A stretch of 64,000 nucleotides of DNA from GCA-2715965 sp047608975. GTDB taxonomy: Bacteria > Verrucomicrobiota > Verrucomicrobiia > Limisphaerales > JAYPXF01. The DNA lies in assembly GCA_047608975.1 (NCBI GenBank), contig JBLFYM010000001.1:89013-153012 (forward strand), written 5' to 3'. This document shows, piece by piece, positions 45,401 through 54,185 of this stretch (its first letter is position 1; each line of letters opens with the position of its first letter). Below the pieces are notes generated by a model. It ran no database searches, was not told where the DNA came from, and saw nothing but the letters and a program-made list of their open reading frames with translations. The position numbers and the translations under genes were made by a program.

Positions 45401-47474
45401 CGCGCAGGTGGGATTGAAGCGGGATCCCAAGAATCCGAAGGGGAATGTTGGTGGGACGGCTGTCGAGGGCGCGAAGCCACTGTACGAGGAGATCTTCGAT
45501 CAGACCTCCGGCGACGTCACCCATGAGCGGACCGGCGAAATTTCAGCACCGACCTTCCCATTTGCTGTGAAGTTTAAGGCCGACTCCAAGGCGACGCGCC
45601 GCGAGCAATTAGCTGCCTGGATGACCTCTCCTGATAATCAGTATTTTGCCAAGAGCTACGCCAATCGCATCTGGGGCTACCTGGTCGGGGTCGGCATCAT
45701 CGAACCACTCGATGATATCCGGGCCGGCAATCCGCCCAGCAATCCGGAACTGCTGGACTATCTGACCGACGAGTTTCTGAAGAGCGGTTTCGACGTGCGC
45801 CACCTGATGAAGCTCATTGTCGAATCACGCGCCTATCAGCTCTCGATCAAGACGCACAAATGGAATGAGGATGACGCCGTCAATTATTCCCACGCGCTGG
45901 TTCGACGGCTGCCCGCCGAGGTTCTTTACGACACTATTCATCGCACCTTGGGATCCAAACCCAATATTCCCGGAGTCGCAGCCGGAATGCGCGCGGCCCA
46001 GCTGCCTGATGCCGGTATCAAATTGAAGGACGGCTTCTTTGCCACGATGGGCAAACCTCCGCGCGAGAGCGCCTGTGAATGTGAGCGCGTCAACGACGTT
46101 CAACTCGGCCCGGTCATGGCCATGATCAGCGGGGCGACCGTGGGCGATGCGATCAGTGATCCCAAGAACGCCCTTGCTCAACTCGTGGAGAAGGAAAAGG
46201 ACGATCACAAAGTGGTAAACGAAATCTTCCTGCGGGTGCTGAATCGGCCCGCCACCGCCGGCGAGGTCAAAGCGACGCAGAAAACTATCTCGGGTATCGC
46301 GGGCGGCCACAAGAAACTCGTCGCGGAATTGGCCGCTTACGGCAAGAAGCTAAAACCCATCACCACGCGGAAGCAGAAGGAGCGTGCAAAAGAGCTGACG
46401 GCATCCAAAGCCGAATTCGCTGCCTACGTGAAATCAATTGCTGAGCAGGAGAAGAAACGAGCCCAGGCACGGGTGGACAAAATTGCCAAGGCTGAGAAGG
46501 CGGCAAAGGACTACGAGAAGCAGTTGCCGAAGAAGCAATCGGAATGGGAGAAAAAGCAGGACCTGAAGTTGAAGTGGAATGTCCTGAAACCCACAAAGCT
46601 CGCGGCGACCGGCGGAGTGACCCTGACGAACAATAACGACGGCACGATTTCCGCAGGGAAAAAGGGGAACAAGAGTGTTTACACAATTACGACCGAGACC
46701 GCGCTGAAGAACATCAGCGCGATCCGGTTGGAAGCGCTTTTGGACAAATCCATGCCCAAGAATGGTCCGGGCTACCACTCCGACGGGAATTTTGTCCTGA
46801 CGGAATTCGAAGTGAAGATCGCGCCGAAGGATGCCCCCAAGAAATCGGTGAAGGTAAAGCTGGAGAAAGGGGCCGCCAACTTTACGCAGACCAGCTTCGC
46901 GATCGCCAAGACCGTGGACGGTCGGGTGGACGGTCGTGACGGCTGGGCAGTTTCTCCCCAGGGCGGCAACGAACATTGGGCAACCTATCAGTTCCAGAAA
47001 CCCGTGAAGAATCCGAAGGGATCGATCATTACGATCACGATCAATCACGCGTTCAAGCAGGCCAAACCTTTCCGTCTGGGCAAATTCCGACTGGCATTGG
47101 CTGACAGCGCCAAACCGACGGGACTTAGCCTGTCGGAGAGCCTGGCCGCTGTGCTTCGTCTGCCTGCGGACAAACGTTCGAAGGAGCAGTTGGCGAAATT
47201 GAAAAAATCCTACGAATTGACCGACAAGACGCTCGCCGCCCGTCGCACTGCGGTGGCCACTGCCAAGAAAGCGCTTACCCGCGACAAACGTGAGGTGGTC
47301 CTCGAAAACGTGGTGAAACGCTTCGAACAGCCGCTCCCGGCCGATCCTGAACTGACCCGTCTGCAACGCGCGGCGAAGCTCAGCGAGGGGCAGTTGAAGA
47401 AAGTTCGACTGGTGGGAATGCAGGATCTGGCATGGGCTTTGGTGAACTCATCGGCCTTCCTATTTAATCATTGA
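42441..47474 (+). CDS. PSD1-type multi-domain cytochrome (WD40, Big2, DUF1549, DUF1553)
   Basis: The 1677-residue exported protein has a signal peptide and an N-terminal cytochrome c site CVGCH (49-53), then a WD40-like propeller (about 140-510). A second heme-site-like motif CNNGTCH follows (614-620), then a Big2-type beta domain (about 710-790), DUF1549 (about 800-1000, with CNKCH at 964-968), DUF1553 (about 1050-1270), a Lys/Ala-rich coiled coil (about 1295-1385) and a beta domain to 1560. PSD1 proteins are PVC-specific and presumed periplasmic electron carriers or dehydrogenase partners. It heads a three-gene operon with DUF1501 and a cytochrome-LRR gene. Confidence 0.92.
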   Translation: MRFASKIALLSSMALALTGAVAETKSSPKPEDAKVSYYTQVRPIFQLHCVGCHQPAKAKGGYVMTDFKRLMGKSDSGKLAVVPKDAKKSLLLEMITPKDGEAEMPSGKPPLSPGDIELISNWVKQGAADDSPESAKQVFDMDHPPTYSQAPYIISLDYSPDGNLIAVAGYHEVLIHNSHQTDGRSVIKRLVGLSERIESVKFSPDGKLLAVTGGLPARQGELQIWEVGSWKLKNSITTTYDTVYGASWSPDGKHVALGCADNTVRAFDIKSGKQVFYSAAHSDWARDTVWSPKGDKLVSVGRDMSAKVYDFKTERFIDNLTSITPKALKGGLIAVAAHPKLEEVLVGGSDGTPQIFRLERIAKRVIGDNSNLIRRYPTMKGRIFAVAYSPDGKRIVAGSSLNGEGQIHVFNSDVDRTVSKELTNVFGIRPASFKPAQKKLVEEYQTQGAKLLASMDYPVAVYALTYSPDGSTIAASGADGVLRFLDSKTLSLKRAFVPVPVPEKQLQRVVGISVSPADIKVSKRYDYGQALVTGWMASGETIDLTRKASYKLSSEIGSVSTRGMVRPTKNGKATVAVSYGGFAASLSVAATGMDKAFEPDYIRDVMPVISKLGCNNGTCHGAKDGKNGFKLSLRGYDPIYDVRAFSDDLAGRRINFARPDNSLMLLKATSAVPHQGGARTTPGSDYYNVVRDWISNGCELDLKSSKVKGIEVFPKNPVVQDIGGSQQVRVVATYENGETRDVTAEAFIEPSDIDIVKTDDQGLATTLRRGEAALLARFEGAYAATTLTVMGDRTGFVWKQPETWSRIDELVADKWQRMKILPSGLCTDAEYLRRVHLDLTGLPPTSAAVKKFLADKRDSKVKRLEVSGKLIGNDDFVDHWANKWADLLQVNRKFLGAEGAKLFREWIHAEVKKNTPYDKFVRSVLTAKGSNKENPAASYFKILRNPAELMENTTHLFLATRFSCNKCHDHPFERWTQNQYYETAAYFAQVGLKRDPKNPKGNVGGTAVEGAKPLYEEIFDQTSGDVTHERTGEISAPTFPFAVKFKADSKATRREQLAAWMTSPDNQYFAKSYANRIWGYLVGVGIIEPLDDIRAGNPPSNPELLDYLTDEFLKSGFDVRHLMKLIVESRAYQLSIKTHKWNEDDAVNYSHALVRRLPAEVLYDTIHRTLGSKPNIPGVAAGMRAAQLPDAGIKLKDGFFATMGKPPRESACECERVNDVQLGPVMAMISGATVGDAISDPKNALAQLVEKEKDDHKVVNEIFLRVLNRPATAGEVKATQKTISGIAGGHKKLVAELAAYGKKLKPITTRKQKERAKELTASKAEFAAYVKSIAEQEKKRAQARVDKIAKAEKAAKDYEKQLPKKQSEWEKKQDLKLKWNVLKPTKLAATGGVTLTNNNDGTISAGKKGNKSVYTITTETALKNISAIRLEALLDKSMPKNGPGYHSDGNFVLTEFEVKIAPKDAPKKSVKVKLEKGAANFTQTSFAIAKTVDGRVDGRDGWAVSPQGGNEHWATYQFQKPVKNPKGSIITITINHAFKQAKPFRLGKFRLALADSAKPTGLSLSESLAAVLRLPADKRSKEQLAKLKKSYELTDKTLAARRTAVATAKKALTRDKREVVLENVVKRFEQPLPADPELTRLQRAAKLSEGQLKKVRLVGMQDLAWALVNSSAFLFNH

Positions 47475-47522
47475 GCACGAAATTGAACTTTGGCACCTTA
47501 GATAAACAAACAAAGACTATCT

Positions 47523-48989
47523 ATGATCAGAATCCCAGGTGAACCCGGAAAAGACCTCTGCGACGCCGGTCTCGGCGTAACCCGCCGCGACATCCTCCGC
47601 GTTGGCGGCTCGGCCATGCTTGGCCTCTCGCTCGGCGGAATGTTCAACCTCAAGGCTCACGCCAAAGGCACCCGCAAGAGCGGTCGCGGTTGGGGCAAAG
47701 CCAAGAGCGTGATCATGATCTACCTTCAGGGTGGGCCAAGTCATCTCGACCTCTGGGATCCGAAGGAAAACGTTCCCGATAACGTACGCTCCAATTTTAA
47801 GCCGATCTCCACCAAGATCCCGGGTGTCAAATACACCGAACTGCTGCCGAACCTCGCCAAGGTGAATGACAAGTTCACGATGATGCGTTCGATCAGCTAC
47901 ACGCCGAACGGTCTTTTCAACCACACCGCCGCGATCTACCAGATGATGACCGGCTACACCACCGACAAGGTGAGCCCATCCGGTCAGCTCGAGCCACCCA
48001 GCCCGAAAGACTTTCCCAACTTCGGCTCCAACATCATCCGGCTCCGTCCGCCGACGGAGCCGATGCTGCCGTTCGTCATGATGCCGCGTCCGCTGCAGGA
48101 GAGCGGGGTGATCGGAAAGGGCGGTAGCGCCGGTTTCCTGGGTAAGGCCTTTGATCCTTACACGCTCTACCCCGCCGGCGACGACATGGACATGGGCAAG
48201 ATGGACAAGATTCAGGTCGATGACCTGAAGTTGCGTCCCGATGTTTTCTCCCATCGGCTCGAGCGCCGCGAAAGCCTTCGTGCGGAGATCAACAAGGCGA
48301 TGCCTGATATGGAAAAGGCGGTCGAGGATTACAGTCTGAACGAGTACTATAAGCAGGCGATGAACCTTATCGTCTCCGGTCGGGCTCGCAACGCCTTCGA
48401 TCTGAAACAGGAACCCGAACGGCTGCGTGATTCATACGGTCGGAATACCTTCGGTCAAAGCTGTCTGCTGGCCCGTCGCCTGGTGGAAGCCGGCACCCGC
48501 GTCGTCGAGGTCGTCTGGCCCAAGGTTGCCAATTCGAACAATCATTCTTGGGATGTGCACACGGGCCTGAATGATCGCATGAAGGATCAATCGGCTCCGA
48601 TGCTCGACCAAGGTCTGGCGGGATTGTTCACTGATCTCGATCAACGCGGACTGCTGGACGACACGCTCGTTGTGGCAGTGGGCGAATTCGGTCGTAGCCC
48701 ACAAAAGGGGGTATCCACCTCCGGCAACAATAACAGCGCTGATGGTCGTGATCATTGGCCTTATTGCTACACAGGCATCATGGCCGGGGCCGGCATCAAG
48801 CGCGGTTACGTTCATGGGAAATCTGACAAAACCGGTTCAGCTCCTTTGGAAAAACCGGTTCATCCGACCCAGTTGCTCGCAACGATTTATCATGCGTTTG
48901 GCATCGATCCGGGAACGATCGTTCACAATCACCTGAATCAGCCACGCGAACTGGTAAAAGCGGAATCTGTCTCCGAGCTCTTCGCCTGA
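47523..48989 (+). CDS. DUF1501 protein with Tat signal (second copy)
   Basis: The 488-residue protein carries a Tat signal (TRRDILRVGGSAMLGLSLGG) and the DUF1501 motifs IMIYLQGGPSHLDLWDPKE and VAVGEFGRSPQ, followed by DGRDHWP. It follows the PSD1 gene by 48 bases. PSD1/DUF1501 pairs are a classic PVC arrangement and are thought to work together, though no substrate is known. DUF1501 family members share the alkaline-phosphatase fold, so a hydrolase role is possible. Confidence 0.93.
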   Translation: MIRIPGEPGKDLCDAGLGVTRRDILRVGGSAMLGLSLGGMFNLKAHAKGTRKSGRGWGKAKSVIMIYLQGGPSHLDLWDPKENVPDNVRSNFKPISTKIPGVKYTELLPNLAKVNDKFTMMRSISYTPNGLFNHTAAIYQMMTGYTTDKVSPSGQLEPPSPKDFPNFGSNIIRLRPPTEPMLPFVMMPRPLQESGVIGKGGSAGFLGKAFDPYTLYPAGDDMDMGKMDKIQVDDLKLRPDVFSHRLERRESLRAEINKAMPDMEKAVEDYSLNEYYKQAMNLIVSGRARNAFDLKQEPERLRDSYGRNTFGQSCLLARRLVEAGTRVVEVVWPKVANSNNHSWDVHTGLNDRMKDQSAPMLDQGLAGLFTDLDQRGLLDDTLVVAVGEFGRSPQKGVSTSGNNNSADGRDHWPYCYTGIMAGAGIKRGYVHGKSDKTGSAPLEKPVHPTQLLATIYHAFGIDPGTIVHNHLNQPRELVKAESVSELFA

Positions 48990-49165
48990 CGCGCGGAGTT
49001 TGGAGCTTGGCGTTTGACCGTGAAGAATTGCCTGCCAGTCCGGGCAGACAGCATTTTTGCGAATAACGTTCCCGTTCATTCTTTCCAACCCCAATCTGTT
49101 CACCAAATACTTGGACAATCCCCGGTTCGCTGGTTAAAACCGGAACCGCTCTTAGAATACGAAAA

Positions 49166-50395
49166 ATGAAGAAAACCACCCTGTTGTTTGGAACCATCGC
49201 CGGCTCGCTCCTACTGGGCCTCAATGCCTCGGCTGCGGGCAAGCTCGACTTCAAAAAAGACATCGCTCCAATCTTGGAAAAGCGATGTATTGAGTGTCAC
49301 GGTGCCGATAAGAAGAAGGGCGGTCTGCGCCTTCATACCAAGGACGAAGCGATTCAGGACGAGATCATCACCGCCGGAAAACCTGGCGAGAGCGAGATCG
49401 TCGCGCGGATCACTCTGCCGAAGGATGATGACGATATTATGCCGCCCAAGGGCGATCCGTTGACCAAGGCGGAAGTTCAGAGGTTCAAGGACTGGATTTC
49501 GCAAGGCGCGGTCTGGCCTGCCGGCTACACAGTGGGTGGCGCAGCAGCGGCAAAGAAGGATGAAGGTCCAGGACCCGTAGCCACTGCCACTGAAAAGAAG
49601 GCGATCGCCGAACTCGACAAGGCCGGAGTCAGCGTGCGCCAGATTGCGCAAAAACTGAACTGGACCTATGTGAACCTCCGGGTTGTCGGTTCGAAGTTTG
49701 ACGCGAAAGTCTTCCAACAGCTCAGCCAGGTGCAGACAATGCAGGAGTTGAACGCCGCCGGGGTGAATCTCAGCGCTGCGGATATGGCCAATATCGGAAA
49801 GTTGAAGAATCTCAAACGTCTGCATCTTGAGCACACGACCGTGACCGACAAGACGCTTGCTTCGGTAAAGAACATCGTCAATCTCGAATACCTGAATCTC
49901 TTCGACACCGCCGTGACCGATGCCGGAATCGCGCAGTTGTCAGGAATGAAGAACCTTAAAAGCCTGTATCTCTTCCAAAGCAAGACTTCGCCCAAGGGCG
50001 TTGCCGCTCTGAAAAAGGCACTTCCCAAGACTTACATCGACACGGGTTGGGATCTGAAGGAACTCGCAAAGATAAAGGCTGAAATCAAGGCTCGCGAAGA
50101 AGCCCGTAAGAAGAAGGAAGCGGCGGACAAAAAAAAGGCGGATGCCAAGAAGAAAGCGGATGCCAAGAAGAAAGCCGATGCTGCCGCCAAGAAAAAGGCG
50201 GACGACAAAAAGAAGGCCGACGCAGTTGCCAAAAGAAAGGCTGATGCCGCCAAAAAGAAGCCTGCACCGGCAGCAAAGAAAGCCGTTGATTCGGAGAAGC
50301 CCGCAGCTAAGAAGGCACCTGCCAAAAAGACGCCTGCCAAAAAGACGCCTGCCAAGACGAAACCCGCGGGCAAGAAAAAGAAGGCTGACAAGTAA
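49166..50395 (+). CDS. Exported cytochrome with LRR and Lys/Ala-rich tail
   Basis: After a signal peptide, residues about 25-115 form a PSD1-type cytochrome domain with CIECH (41-45) and MPPKGDP. Residues about 150-290 hold leucine-rich repeats (LKRLHLEHTTVTDKTL, LEYLNLFDTAVTDAGI). The last 108 residues (302-409) are almost all Lys, Ala, Asp and Pro (KKKADAKKKADAAAKKKADD), like the periplasm-spanning helix of TolA. It lies 176 bases after DUF1501 and is followed by a strong terminator. The charged tail could bind peptidoglycan, LPS or nucleic acid, or span the periplasm. Confidence 0.88.
   Translation: MKKTTLLFGTIAGSLLLGLNASAAGKLDFKKDIAPILEKRCIECHGADKKKGGLRLHTKDEAIQDEIITAGKPGESEIVARITLPKDDDDIMPPKGDPLTKAEVQRFKDWISQGAVWPAGYTVGGAAAAKKDEGPGPVATATEKKAIAELDKAGVSVRQIAQKLNWTYVNLRVVGSKFDAKVFQQLSQVQTMQELNAAGVNLSAADMANIGKLKNLKRLHLEHTTVTDKTLASVKNIVNLEYLNLFDTAVTDAGIAQLSGMKNLKSLYLFQSKTSPKGVAALKKALPKTYIDTGWDLKELAKIKAEIKAREEARKKKEAADKKKADAKKKADAKKKADAAAKKKADDKKKADAVAKRKADAAKKKPAPAAKKAVDSEKPAAKKAPAKKTPAKKTPAKTKPAGKKKKADK
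50141..50176 (+). repeat. 18-bp in-frame tandem repeat in the Lys-rich tail
   Basis: Two near-identical 18-base units (50141-50158 and 50159-50176, one mismatch) encode DAKKKA twice. An A-run of eight lies just upstream (50129-50136). Slippage here would change tail length or frame. Confidence 0.7.
50321..50350 (+). repeat. 15-bp in-frame tandem repeat in the tail
   Basis: The unit GCCAAAAAGACGCCT is repeated exactly (50321-50335, 50336-50350) and encodes AKKTP twice. Confidence 0.7.
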
Positions 50396-50425
50396 CAGAC
50401 TTCGCGAACGCAACAGATTCCTCGA

Positions 50426-50452
50426 AGGCGGCCATTACGGCCGCCTTTTTTT
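50426..50452 (+). terminator. Rho-independent terminator of the PSD1 operon
   Basis: A perfect 8-bp stem (AGGCGGCC/GGCCGCCT) with loop ATTAC is followed by seven T. It lies 31 bases after the stop of the cytochrome-LRR gene. Confidence 0.92.
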
Positions 50453-50524
50453 GTGTCAATTAAGGAAACGACACGGCGTTGATTGACGATTGGCGACCAG
50501 ATGGTTTCGGGTATCCTGCCGGTC

Positions 50525-52459
50525 ATGATCCTCCGAATACTCCTAGCTCTGTTGGTCGTGGTGACCTGTGCGAACGCGATCGATGAGGCCGTGATCTCGA
50601 AGGTGTTGGCCCGGCCGTTGATCGATCCGAAACTTCCACAGGAACAGGTCGAACGATTCACTGAATCACGGATTCTGAAAATGCCGGTGGTGAAGTCAAA
50701 AGCCGAGTGGCAGCGCTACGCTGACAAGATGCGGCGCGACACGCTGGATAAAGTCGTGTTTCGCGGGGCCGCTGCCGAATGGCGCGAGCAGAAGACCCGG
50801 GTTGAATGGATGGAGACGATTCCTGGCGGCGAGGGCTATTCGATTCGCAAATTCCGGCACGAGATCGTGCCCGGAATGTGGACTGCGGGACTTCTTTATC
50901 TCCCTGATAAACTCAGTGGCCGGGTGCCGGTCGTGTTGAACGTGAATGGTCATGACCGCAAGTATGGGAAGGCCGCAGAGGCCAAGCAGATGCGGTGTAT
51001 CAACCAGGTCAAGCGCGGCATGATTTCCATGAACGTGGAGTGGTTGGGGATGGGACAATTGAATGTGCCCGGCTTCGATCACTACAAGATGCCGCAGATC
51101 AATCTTTGCGGGACCAGCGGGTTGGCGACGTTCTACCTCGCGCTGTTGCGGGCGCTCGACATTCTGCTCGATCATCCAAATGCCGATCCCAAGCGTGTCG
51201 CCGTGGCGGGGCTATCAGGTGGCGGTTGGCAGACGATCTTCATCAGCGCGCTTGATACCCGGGTGACGCTGTGCAACCCGGTTGCCGGCTATTCGAGCTT
51301 TGTAACCCGCGTCCACAACCATTCCGATCTTGGTGATTGTGAGCAGACTCCGAACGATCTTGGCACAGTGACCGATTATGCGCACCTGACGGCGATGCTC
51401 GCTCCGCGGCCGGCACTGCTCACTTTCAATGTGAAGGACAATTGCTGCTTTGCCTCTGACCATGCCCTGCCGCCTCTGCTGAAATCTGCCGTCCCAATCT
51501 ACAAACTGTTTGGCGCTGAAAGCTCCCTGCGCTCCCATGTGAATCACGATCCCGGAACCCATAACTTTCTCAAGGACAACCGCCAGCAGTTCTACCGAGC
51601 GCTTGGTGACTATTTTCATCCGGGCGATCCGGGGTTTTCATCGGTGGAAATCCCTGCGCCCGATGAGATTAAGACAGCCGCTGAGCTCGAGGTTCCGCTG
51701 CCAGAGAAGAATCATGATTTCAACTCGCTCGCCTTGGAACTGATGGCAGACCTTCCGCGCGATCGATCAATCGAGCATTCAGTTGTGTGGCGCAATCATC
51801 GTCGGTCGAGATTGGCAGAGTTGGTAAAGTCACTTGACCATAACGTGACAGCGAAGATTGTTGCCCGAGATCAGGTCGACGAAGTCGGTATTGTCTGGCG
51901 TACGTTACAGCTGGGTAACGATTGGACCGTTCCAGCGGTGGAACTTGCTCCGCAGTCGGTGCGGGGGACGACGATTTTGGTAGGGGATGCCGGGCGGAAG
52001 GCACTGAAACGAGAGGTCGCTGAACTACTGAAAAGGGGGCAGCGGGTTATCGCTCTCGATCCGTTCTATCTGGGCGAGTCCCGGTTGACGAGTCGTGACT
52101 ACCTCTTTGCATTGATGGTTGCCACGGTTGGCGAACGTCCACTTGGCTTGCAGGCGGGGCAGCTTACCTCGGTGAACGCCTGGGCGACGCGGATCTTTCG
52201 CGATGGGCCCATCACCCTGCACGCGACCGGTCCGCGTATCGGCACTGCCGCTCTGATTGCTGCGGCGCTCAAGCCGCAGTCTGTCAGTTCACTTACTCTG
52301 GTGAATTCGCTAACGAGTTTGCGGGATCCGATTAAGCTGAATTGGAATGTCCGGCAGGCCCCGGAACTTTTCTGTTTTGGATTGCTGGAGGAATTCGACA
52401 TTGATCAGCTGATTGCCATGGTGGGGGAACATCGGGTGACTCGCACGACTACCGAGTAG
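50525..52459 (+). CDS. Exported alpha/beta-hydrolase (esterase-like)
   Basis: The 644-residue protein has a short signal peptide (MILRILLALLVVVTCANA) and an alpha/beta-hydrolase domain with the nucleophile elbow GLSGGG (Ser231). The LYLPDKLSGRVPVVLNVNGHD segment resembles acetyl-xylan-esterase-like hydrolases. A candidate acid Asp and the catalytic-His region (NHDPGTHNF) follow. The C-terminal 200 residues look like a second, degenerate hydrolase-like fold (GTTILVGDAGRKALKREV). Carbohydrate deacetylation is plausible from the neighbourhood but not proven. Confidence 0.8.
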   Translation: MILRILLALLVVVTCANAIDEAVISKVLARPLIDPKLPQEQVERFTESRILKMPVVKSKAEWQRYADKMRRDTLDKVVFRGAAAEWREQKTRVEWMETIPGGEGYSIRKFRHEIVPGMWTAGLLYLPDKLSGRVPVVLNVNGHDRKYGKAAEAKQMRCINQVKRGMISMNVEWLGMGQLNVPGFDHYKMPQINLCGTSGLATFYLALLRALDILLDHPNADPKRVAVAGLSGGGWQTIFISALDTRVTLCNPVAGYSSFVTRVHNHSDLGDCEQTPNDLGTVTDYAHLTAMLAPRPALLTFNVKDNCCFASDHALPPLLKSAVPIYKLFGAESSLRSHVNHDPGTHNFLKDNRQQFYRALGDYFHPGDPGFSSVEIPAPDEIKTAAELEVPLPEKNHDFNSLALELMADLPRDRSIEHSVVWRNHRRSRLAELVKSLDHNVTAKIVARDQVDEVGIVWRTLQLGNDWTVPAVELAPQSVRGTTILVGDAGRKALKREVAELLKRGQRVIALDPFYLGESRLTSRDYLFALMVATVGERPLGLQAGQLTSVNAWATRIFRDGPITLHATGPRIGTAALIAAALKPQSVSSLTLVNSLTSLRDPIKLNWNVRQAPELFCFGLLEEFDIDQLIAMVGEHRVTRTTTE

Positions 52460-52526
52460 TAGTTTTGTCTTGGAGCAGTCTGCTTGAGTTGCATTGTCCC
52501 GGCCGTTCGAATTGAATGCGGGCCGC

Positions 52527-53639
52527 ATGAGTGATTCCGGCAAACAGAACGCGGCGCCGTTGAGCGTTTGCTATTCGATGGCGGATCAGGCGTTCGAGCA
52601 AACCAAGTCCCTCGGCATTTTCAATCTGTCCACCGGTCTGCTGAGTGCAATGGCTGAACATCCGTCGGTGGAGCGAATTCCGGTGTTGGGAAACTCAGGC
52701 CTACGCAAAGTGCTCCCAGATTCGACGGAGTTGCGATGTCACGATCGTGCGACCCGGGGGAAGGTTGGGCGAATCTGTTGGGATCAATGGGGTGTCTACT
52801 CTGCGGCTAGGCGGACCACTGCCGATTGGTTGTTTCTCCCGAAAGGATTCGCCTCGTTCGTGCGACGACCTGGAATGCGGCTGGCGACCTACGTGCACGA
52901 CACGATCCAGGAATTCTATCGAGAAAAGTATCCGGACGCGGTGTCCGGGTTCGAACAGGCGTATTTTCGCCGATGCTTCCGGGCGACGCTCCAACACTCC
53001 GATGTCATCTTTACGAACAGCGAATTCACTGCGGCGGAAGTTCGACGTGTTTCCGGGGCATGGGGCATCACGCCTCCACGGGTGCTGCGCGCGGGGATCG
53101 GTTTTCGGCAACCGGAGATAAACGAGGAACGGGAGAATTGCATCGCTGTGTTGATTGGTCGCTACCCGCACAAACTGACGGAACAGGCGATCGATTGGAT
53201 GCAACGTTGGCACGCGGACCGCGACGTCCGGGTGGATTGGATCGGGAATCTGCCATCCGGGGTGCATCTTCCAAATCGTCCAGGTTGGATTCACCATTCG
53301 AGGTTGCCTGAAGCTGAGTTTCGCCGACGGGTGAACAGTGCGCGTGCGTTGGTTTTCTTTTCTGAGTATGAGGGGTTTGGGATGCCTCCGGTGGAAGCCG
53401 CGCTGGCAGGCGTTTGTCCGGTGTTCTCGGCGATACCGGCGACGACGGAAGTAATGGAAGGGACAGGGTTGGAATTCGAGAATGATTGCTACGATTCGTT
53501 TGCGAAAGCGATGGATCAGAGTTTTACGCTCTCGCGTGAGCACATTGCTGATTGGGGGGCTCGACTGACCGACCAGCATTCGTGGACCAAGGTGGCCGAC
53601 AGGGTGGTGGCTGGCCTGAATTCCGTTGGGCAGGCCTGA
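52527..53639 (+). CDS. Glycosyltransferase family 4-like protein
   Basis: The 370-residue cytoplasmic protein has the GT-B layout: an N-terminal acceptor domain and a C-terminal nucleotide-sugar domain with VFFSEYEGFGMPPVEAALAG, the EX7E-type motif of GT4 enzymes. It probably adds a sugar to a polysaccharide or lipid. The start was placed at the ATG 52527, from which the first recognisable strand follows. It is isolated from other glycan genes. Confidence 0.85.
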   Translation: MSDSGKQNAAPLSVCYSMADQAFEQTKSLGIFNLSTGLLSAMAEHPSVERIPVLGNSGLRKVLPDSTELRCHDRATRGKVGRICWDQWGVYSAARRTTADWLFLPKGFASFVRRPGMRLATYVHDTIQEFYREKYPDAVSGFEQAYFRRCFRATLQHSDVIFTNSEFTAAEVRRVSGAWGITPPRVLRAGIGFRQPEINEERENCIAVLIGRYPHKLTEQAIDWMQRWHADRDVRVDWIGNLPSGVHLPNRPGWIHHSRLPEAEFRRRVNSARALVFFSEYEGFGMPPVEAALAGVCPVFSAIPATTEVMEGTGLEFENDCYDSFAKAMDQSFTLSREHIADWGARLTDQHSWTKVADRVVAGLNSVGQA

Positions 53640-53654
53640 GGCCTGATAGGGGCA

Positions 53655-53682
53655 CAAAAAAGCCCGGCCTTGCGGTCGGGCT
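53655..53682 (-). terminator. Terminator of the NADAR gene
   Basis: A 9-bp stem (53661-53669 with 53674-53682, one G-T pair) with a TTGC loop is followed on the minus strand by six T (53656-53661). It begins 17 bases past the NADAR stop. On the plus strand no T-tract follows. Confidence 0.85.
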
Positions 53683-53699
53683 CTGGGAAGAGGAATTGA

Positions 53700-54185
53700 T
53701 TAACGGCGCATGCGTTTTACAGCGTCAGGAAAGTCCTTCGCCATCTGCGAACGAATCTCCATGAGAATCTTGCCCATGCGGTTTTCACCGGTGCCATCGC
53801 CGCCGTCGCCCCAATAATCGTTGTTCGGAGTATTCTGCACGATGGGCTGGTCACCAGTGGCGAGCAGGCGCTCGCGGAGATTTTCGTGTTGGGTGAACTT
53901 GGCTTTGACCGCTTTGCGCATGACCTTGTCCTTCACTTTGTCCCAATCCGACCGGCGGGAACCTTCGCGTTCACGGCTCATGCGGACGACGATGGAAGCG
54001 GAGCGAAAGCGGAGAAACTCTTCGTCAAATTCGCCGTTCTTGAATTGGCGAGCCTGGACGTAGTGTTCGACGGTGGGCCAAGTCTTGCCATCGATCGTTA
54101 CTGGGAACGAGGCGAAGTTAGAGAAGTAGCCATTTTTGTCGGATACGCCGCTAAATTTCACAGGTTTCTTTTCTTCTTTGTTCAT
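53700..54185 (-). CDS. NADAR (YbiA-like) domain protein
   Basis: The 161-residue protein matches the NADAR family: GYFSNFASFPVTIDGKTWPT, VEHYVQARQF and the late DYWGDGGDGTGENRMG block. Family members process ADP-ribose-linked or riboflavin-pathway N-glycosides, and some reverse guanine ADP-ribosylation of DNA. The start at 54185 was preferred over an in-frame upstream ATG because homology begins there. Two adjacent palindromes lie 27-60 bases upstream. No DarT-like toxin is nearby. Confidence 0.88.
   Translation of the reverse strand: MNKEEKKPVKFSGVSDKNGYFSNFASFPVTIDGKTWPTVEHYVQARQFKNGEFDEEFLRFRSASIVVRMSREREGSRRSDWDKVKDKVMRKAVKAKFTQHENLRERLLATGDQPIVQNTPNNDYWGDGGDGTGENRMGKILMEIRSQMAKDFPDAVKRMRR

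Noticed and set aside
50068..50395. Histone H1-like DNA-binding protein
   Set aside because: The Lys/Ala-rich region is the tail of a protein with a signal peptide and heme site, so a nucleoid role is unlikely.
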